Below, in pieces: positions 59,794 to 64,000 of a stretch of DNA of 64,000 nt. The stretch is taken from assembly GCA_963170155.1 (NCBI GenBank), contig CAUJGP010000036.1, positions 27,759 through 91,758 of the forward strand. The letters are read 5' to 3'. Each line of letters opens with the position of its first letter. Positions within the stretch are counted from its first letter, which is position 1. Source of the stretch: Bdellovibrionota bacterium. GTDB lineage: Bacteria; Bdellovibrionota; Bdellovibrionia; Bdellovibrionales; Bdellovibrionaceae. The notes beneath the pieces are model-generated. The model did not search any database and had not been told where the DNA came from. It worked only from the letters and a program-made list of their open reading frames with translations. The position numbers and the translations under genes were made by a program.

Positions 59794-60840
59794 TCGCGGC
59801 TTACCTTTTCGATCAAAAATTAATACATTTTATTATGTTGTTTGCCATCAATACTAGACGCTATTGCACGCTGAAAACTATAGGATGCGAAGACAATGGT
59901 TAGCTCAATGACCTATTCAAAGGGCGGTATAACTCATGTTTTTTTACATATCATTATCAGATCTTTATGATAAGGATAAAATATTCTTATTTTACTTAAT
60001 TAAGCAGCATCGAGGAGATGCTTTGAGACAGTCATTCGCGATATTGAATTCTAAAATGAAAAAAGTACATTCAAGAGTCTCAGTTGCCATCAATTTTATG
60101 GATTATAAATTTCTGAATATAGCATATAAAATCAAATAGTTATGGGCATGGATCTTATAGGAAACCTCTCATGAATTTAATCGATGGTGGTGAATCTGGA
60201 GATTGTTTGAACGAGAGGGTTGCTTAGTGAATCAATTGGTTCCTAAGTCTGTCACACGCCAAAGGCACTTTATGGATTACAACATTTCGATCCTTAGCTC
60301 TTTGAAACCATCACGCGATTTTTTCTGAATTCAGTTCTCATGAATTAGAATTTTTTATTGTCAGTTAAAGACGCTAGGGCTGGAACATTTTCACTAAAAA
60401 AAGTCTAAGAATAAATTTTTCTCGAATACTAAAACATGATAGATTTTTAAAATCTTTTTTAAAGACCGATACGAGGCATTATAAATTAAAAAAGGGATGG
60501 TTATTTTCCTAGGTTTTTTAATCTCATACCAAGAAATACAGATCTGCAATATTTATTTCAACCTGAAAAAGGGTAAAAAATAACCCTGTATTCCATTTAT
60601 TCCCCAAACAATAAAAGTTTTGTTAATTAAATCAGTTTAAATGCACTTCTATACTTTAAATCATATTAAAAAAGGGAATAAAAATTGCTAAAGGAGGGAA
60701 AATTTGAACATTCTGGGAGGCATTTCACCACGTTCTAATTCTCATTTATAATTTATTGGGTCTGAGGATTGGGCTCAAAATTGCATTAAAAATTAGGGTT
60801 CGAATATTAAAATTTTTATTTACCTAAATAAGGAGAATAT
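59794..60840. other. Gene-poor 1 kb region upstream of the BON-protein gene
   Basis: No supported gene apart from a 15-codon frame at 60704-60751. A 67-codon frame at 59936 (rich in Phe, Lys and Ile) has no clear ribosome binding site and is doubted. GGTTATTTT (60499-60507) and AAAATAACC (60577-60585) form a distant inverted repeat in AT-rich DNA, which may be chance. The region is large enough for a small RNA or a decayed gene, but I see no diagnostic sequence. Confidence 0.4.
60704..60751 (+). CDS. Possible leader peptide with near-perfect ribosome binding site
   Basis: TTG 60704 opens a 15-codon frame (MNILGGISPRSNSHL) with AAAGGAGGG six bases upstream. It ends 89 bases before the BON-protein gene. 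A leader peptide or an unrelated small protein are possible; the frame is so short that only the ribosome binding site argues for it. Confidence 0.3.
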   Translation: MNILGGISPRSNSHL

Positions 60841-61221
60841 ATGGGATATGCTGCAATAAGAAAAAATAAAAAATTTATCGTTTTTTTAACAATGATGTTT
60901 TTAAACGGCTCCCTTTTTGCTGTGACTGCTTCAGATAATTCAAAAGTGAATGAGCAAATAGAGGCTAATAAAGAGTTGAATTCACAAGATCAAGGATCTT
61001 CTGAAGAGGATATAAGGTTAACTCAAAAAATCAGGCAGGATGTCATTAAACAAGATGTTTTTTCTACAGAAGCTAAAAATATCAAAATCATTACTATTGG
61101 AGGAAAGGTGACCCTCAAGGGACCTGTTAAAAGCATGGATGAAAAAAATAGAATTCAGAATATTGCAGTGAAGCGAGCTGGAGTTGAAAATATAATCAAT
61201 GAAATTACAGTCATTAAATGA
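60841..61221 (+). CDS. Exported BON-domain protein
   Basis: A 126-residue protein with signal peptide (FIVFLTMMFLNGSLFAV) and one BON domain: LTQKIRQDVIKQDVFSTEAKNIKIITIGGKVTLKGPVKSMDEKNRIQNIAVKRAGVENIINEITV, the OsmY-type layout. BON proteins bind membranes or polymers and are often stress-induced. AAGGAG precedes the ATG. It sits between hemerythrin/SulP and a glycine-zipper stress protein, 79 bases before the latter. Confidence 0.9.
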   Translation: MGYAAIRKNKKFIVFLTMMFLNGSLFAVTASDNSKVNEQIEANKELNSQDQGSSEEDIRLTQKIRQDVIKQDVFSTEAKNIKIITIGGKVTLKGPVKSMDEKNRIQNIAVKRAGVENIINEITVIK

Positions 61222-61300
61222 ACAAAGTAAAAAGCATTAGATGTGGATTAAATAATGATTTGGCTCATGTGAGCTAATCAACTTTTAAAGGAGAAATTAT

Positions 61301-61894
61301 ATGATGCACACGAAAGAGACTAGAGATAATCATAAAGCTGTATTTGGTATTTTTATGACTCGTACGGCGGCGGAACAAGGAGTCGAAAAGTTGAAAGCCG
61401 AGGGATTTGCTCACTCTGAAATTTCAGTTCTGATCCCTGGAGGCGGATCTGAAAAAATTGCTCATGAAAATGCGACGAAAGCTCCTGAGGGAGTCACCGC
61501 GGGTGCTGGGACTGGCTTAGTCTTAGGGGGGGCTTTAGGTTGGCTCGTGGGCGCAGGCGCCTTGGCTATTCCAGGTGTCGGGCCCTTTATTGCTGCTGGG
61601 CCAATTATGGCTTTACTTGCAGGAGCAGGTACAGGCGCGGCTTTAGGAGGAGTTGCTGGGGGTTTGATAGGTTTAGGAATCCCTGAATATGAAGCTAAGA
61701 GATATGAAGGCATGGTCAAGAATGGAGGGATTTTACTCTCTGTTCATGCAGGCAGCCCTGAAGCTGTTAAGAGAGCTAAAATAGCACTAGAGCAGAGTGG
61801 AGCAAAGGATATTAATTCTACAAGTGAAGTAATCGATGGTCGTGATAATAAGTCGCCGATTGGCCCTTCACCCATGCCCCCTAGCTTTCTTTAA
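61301..61894 (+). CDS. Glycine-zipper stress protein (GSP17M-like)
   Basis: A 197-residue protein. The N-terminus (AVFGIFMTRTAAEQGVEKLKAEGFAHSEISVLIP) is like the general-stress-protein-17M domain. The middle (about 65-130) is Gly/Ala-rich with two long hydrophobic glycine-zipper segments (GAGTGLVLGGALGWLVGAGAL, GAGTGAALGGVAGGLIGLGIP), and the C-terminus returns to a soluble ferredoxin-like fold (LLSVHAGSPEAVKRAKIALEQSGAKDI). It is likely membrane-associated. AAAGGAG precedes ATGATGCAC, the same ATGATGCAY-AC leader as at the hemerythrin gene. Confidence 0.82.
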   Translation: MMHTKETRDNHKAVFGIFMTRTAAEQGVEKLKAEGFAHSEISVLIPGGGSEKIAHENATKAPEGVTAGAGTGLVLGGALGWLVGAGALAIPGVGPFIAAGPIMALLAGAGTGAALGGVAGGLIGLGIPEYEAKRYEGMVKNGGILLSVHAGSPEAVKRAKIALEQSGAKDINSTSEVIDGRDNKSPIGPSPMPPSFL

Positions 61895-61947
61895 TTGAAT
61901 ATAGAATGTCATTCACTTGTGTAAGTCCATTCTTGTTTGAAGAAGTG

Positions 61948-61975
61948 GCTTACAAGAAGTAAGCTTCTTTCCTTC
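61948..61975 (+). terminator. Terminator after the glycine-zipper gene
   Basis: GCTTAC and GTAAGC (61948-61964) pair around AAGAA, followed by TTCTTTCCTTCT, about 54 bases after the stop. The neighbouring CATTCACTT and AAGTGAATG make a wider inverted repeat around it. Confidence 0.55.
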
Positions 61976-62096
61976 TGGGAACTGTAGTTTGTTGGATTTG
62001 ACATAAGTGAATGGTGTTAGTTCTTATATAAGATATTGAATTGAAGAATCAAAATACCTTAAAAACCACGCCCAAAAATTTTATTTAAAAGAGTTT

Positions 62097-64000
62097 TTAT
62101 GGAAGTTGGTATACACATCTAAATCCAGCTGATGAGCCTCGTGCTGTTGAGTCACTATTAATGTCTGCAGCGAATAACCCAGGGGCATTTGCATCATCAA
62201 AATTTCCTCCACGAGTAAGAATTCGATTGGTCCTTTGACCGCCTGATAAATAAATTTTTCCAATATTTTCTACGGAGTGAGTCCATGAACTATTATAAGA
62301 TTTGAAAGTGTTAGCATCAAATGTGGTGCCATTTGATGAAACAAGGGTACTCACTATATTAGTTACACCCACGGCATTCACTTCTAAAAAAGCACTGATA
62401 GCTCCACCCGTATATGAAAGGTATCCCCCTAATCCATCCATATCAACAAGTTCCCTTGAATTGCCTGAAAGATCCCAGAGAGCTTGGTTGTTAGAAAGGA
62501 TTAAGATTCTATTTTGTTCACCGCCTGAACCATAAGATTGTCCCGCATTATTACCCGTTCCTTCGTAGCCATTTGAATCATCATTGCCGGCGGCAAGAAG
62601 AGTGGCAGAGTTAGGAAAAGTCCATCCATTCGCTAAAGCGTTTGCATCCATAGCACTATCTGTATGGCCAGAACGTAACTTTCCTTGAGACCAATTTTCT
62701 GATTGTGCAGCAATATCATTTGCTAAAGCATCCCACTCGGAGTTTATGATTAAGCGGTAGTTACTGCCTAGGCTTGAGCACTCAGAGCGAGCTTCGCTCA
62801 ATGTTAATCGAGTCCATGGTGTTCCACTGGCTCGTGATTCTGGTTTATACAGAGACACATTGACATTAGTTGTTCCTCGCCCATCATTGACAGGTGTTCC
62901 ATCATTTTGTGAGAGTTTCATTTCGTATTTGGCTACGCAGATTATTTTTGAGTTATGAGGAGATAGGAAGGGAGATAAAACAAAGTTAGGAGGACAAGCT
63001 ATTGCTGCGGTCCAAGGGTTTAATGCTGTTGTGGCAGAACTCATATTACCCGCAATATCAACAGATTTAATATTCACATAATAACTCTCGTTAGCTACAA
63101 GAAAGTCATAGTTTTCCTTATATCGCAGACCGACGGATCCATTTCCGATACCTGAGCTATAAGATTTAACAATGGAATCATTAACGCTATTTCTAATTTC
63201 AATTAAATAGTGAGAAAAACCGCTTTCGTTATCAGTGCTTTCTGCAAAGGTGAATAATGGAGTTTCTTGTTTGAAATTCAAAGTAACAAAACCTGTTGTG
63301 ATTGCTCCAGGAGGGGAGGGGGGAGTTGCATCGATTTTCCATGAGTTGCTTTCTACTTCAGAAGAAAAGTTTCCAAGATGGTCCACCGCCCTCAGGATAA
63401 ATTTGTAAATTTGGCCATTAGTAAGATTAAGGTTAGAAATAAAATGACCACTATCTATGGTTTGATAGGTTGTGATTACGGTGTTAGTTGTGACATTGAA
63501 GATTTTTGCTTCGTAGTGGTCAATGGTTGTTTCTCCCATTGATCCATTCGTAAAAGTTAAAATCGGTGTTTGATTTAATTTATTTGACCATGGTTGAGTA
63601 TTGATATTGCTAGGAAGATGTGGGTTTGGATCATTATCTATTAAATGAAAACTCAAGGTATCCTGAGTATTAAGGGATAAATTATTACTTGATAACTTTA
63701 GTAACCATTGGTTGGTGTAATGGTAGGTATTGTCATCTATGGATGTTACGATGGTAGAGATTGAGGTTGAACCAGCGGGAAGGGTTAGTGTTTTGGGTAC
63801 TATACTGAAAAGAGATTCAGAAGGTTCTCCATTTGAACCTTCTACCTTTACCTCCACATGATTATCATAATCAACGGGGGCATTCAGTGTGAGAATGATA
63901 ATTAAAGAGCCTCCTTCATTTAAAGAGAGATTATTGGGTAGGAATTGCTTTTGAATAGAGAGGATTGAAGGGGATGAATTATTATTGTTATTATTATTTG
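62097..64000 (-). CDS. Large surface protein with Calx-beta/Ig-like repeats and a C-terminal FGE-like domain (partial)
   Basis: The frame is open from the right edge to its stop at 62097, at least 633 residues; the N-terminus lies outside the window. It begins at the edge with an Asn run (AAT repeats) and Ser/Pro linker, then a Calx-beta-like domain (LSLNEGGSLIIILTLNAP, PKTLTLPAGSTSISTIVTSIDD). Ig/FN3-like domains with repeated YEAKIFN / YLIEIRN strands follow (about 150-340). The C-terminal 290 residues have the formylglycine-generating-enzyme/C-type-lectin-like pattern and end RGGNFDDANAPGLFAAD...GFRCVYQLP. The C-terminal part may bind ligand rather than catalyse. Likely an exported adhesin or host-contact protein. 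Confidence 0.8.
   Translation of the reverse strand, partial: NNNNNNNSSPSILSIQKQFLPNNLSLNEGGSLIIILTLNAPVDYDNHVEVKVEGSNGEPSESLFSIVPKTLTLPAGSTSISTIVTSIDDNTYHYTNQWLLKLSSNNLSLNTQDTLSFHLIDNDPNPHLPSNINTQPWSNKLNQTPILTFTNGSMGETTIDHYEAKIFNVTTNTVITTYQTIDSGHFISNLNLTNGQIYKFILRAVDHLGNFSSEVESNSWKIDATPPSPPGAITTGFVTLNFKQETPLFTFAESTDNESGFSHYLIEIRNSVNDSIVKSYSSGIGNGSVGLRYKENYDFLVANESYYVNIKSVDIAGNMSSATTALNPWTAAIACPPNFVLSPFLSPHNSKIICVAKYEMKLSQNDGTPVNDGRGTTNVNVSLYKPESRASGTPWTRLTLSEARSECSSLGSNYRLIINSEWDALANDIAAQSENWSQGKLRSGHTDSAMDANALANGWTFPNSATLLAAGNDDSNGYEGTGNNAGQSYGSGGEQNRILILSNNQALWDLSGNSRELVDMDGLGGYLSYTGGAISAFLEVNAVGVTNIVSTLVSSNGTTFDANTFKSYNSSWTHSVENIGKIYLSGGQRTNRILTRGGNFDDANAPGLFAADINSDSTARGSSAGFRCVYQLP

Noticed and set aside
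59936..60139. A 67-codon frame rich in Phe, Lys and Ile
   Set aside because: No convincing ribosome binding site, composition expected of AT-rich noncoding DNA, no recognisable domain.
60499..60585. Inverted repeat GGTTATTTT/AAAATAACC
   Set aside because: Nine AT-rich bases 70 bases apart are expected by chance in this composition.
1..64000. CRISPR array, prophage, insertion sequence, integrase or restriction system
   Set aside because: No spaced direct repeats, transposase, integrase or phage structural genes were seen anywhere in the window.

Overview
The window is a continuous AT-rich (about 40% GC by eye) bacterial chromosome segment. The best fit is a Bdellovibrio-like member of Bdellovibrionota. 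This is inferred from gene content and style: a Flp/Tad pilus cluster, a full PilMNOPQ set with PilD, a long-form aromatic amino acid hydroxylase, an Rsm22 homologue, a MltD-like transglycosylase and large FGE/Calx-beta surface proteins. No rRNA, prophage, insertion sequence or CRISPR array was seen.

Layout. 1-5.0 kb: L25 (partial), prs, a STAS protein, rph-rdgB and a lytic transglycosylase. 5.4-10.5 kb: a Flp/Tad operon (pilin, several pseudopilin/TadE-like proteins, CpaA, CpaB, CpaC secretin) without its ATPase or platform genes. 10.5-13.2 kb: an accessory stretch with a DUF2024 gene and a new 33-codon gene under a perfect palindrome, a type IV pseudopilin, a small secreted protein and a tRNA-Leu(CAA) gene interrupted by a group I intron. 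13.4-28 kb: an outer-membrane protein, a SurA-like chaperone, an acetyltransferase, then the translation/RNA block rimP-nusA-infB-rbfA-truB-rpsO-pnp, an M16 protease, dut and a degenerate GDPD-like protein. 28-32.5 kb: tolQ-tolR-tolA-tolB and a cyclophilin. 32.7-41 kb: an ABC exporter, pilD, pilMNOPQ and rarA. 42-50 kb: phhA, a secreted EEP-family hydrolase, cutA, pyrE, a Rof-like protein, and a MarR regulator divergent from a CPGC thioredoxin-like protein and glyoxalase II. 50-57 kb (minus strand): gcvP, a glycosyltransferase and rsm22 in one overlapping operon, an SDR and a secreted protein. 57.5-62 kb: a stress-type group (hemerythrin, SulP, BON protein, glycine-zipper protein). 62-64 kb: a large FGE-like surface protein running off the right edge.

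How it fits together. Two independent pilus systems, each with its own A24 prepilin peptidase, sit beside cell-envelope genes, as expected for a surface-attaching or predatory cell. The same palindrome core (GTTTAG-N3-CTAAAC) lies in the MarR/thioredoxin-like intergenic region and in front of the DUF2024 operon, suggesting one regulator for both loci. The most distinctive items are the split tRNA-Leu(CAA) with a C-G pair proposed at the 5' splice site, this palindrome regulon, two unlisted small genes with excellent ribosome binding sites, and a hemerythrin gene whose strong start signal is out of frame by one base.
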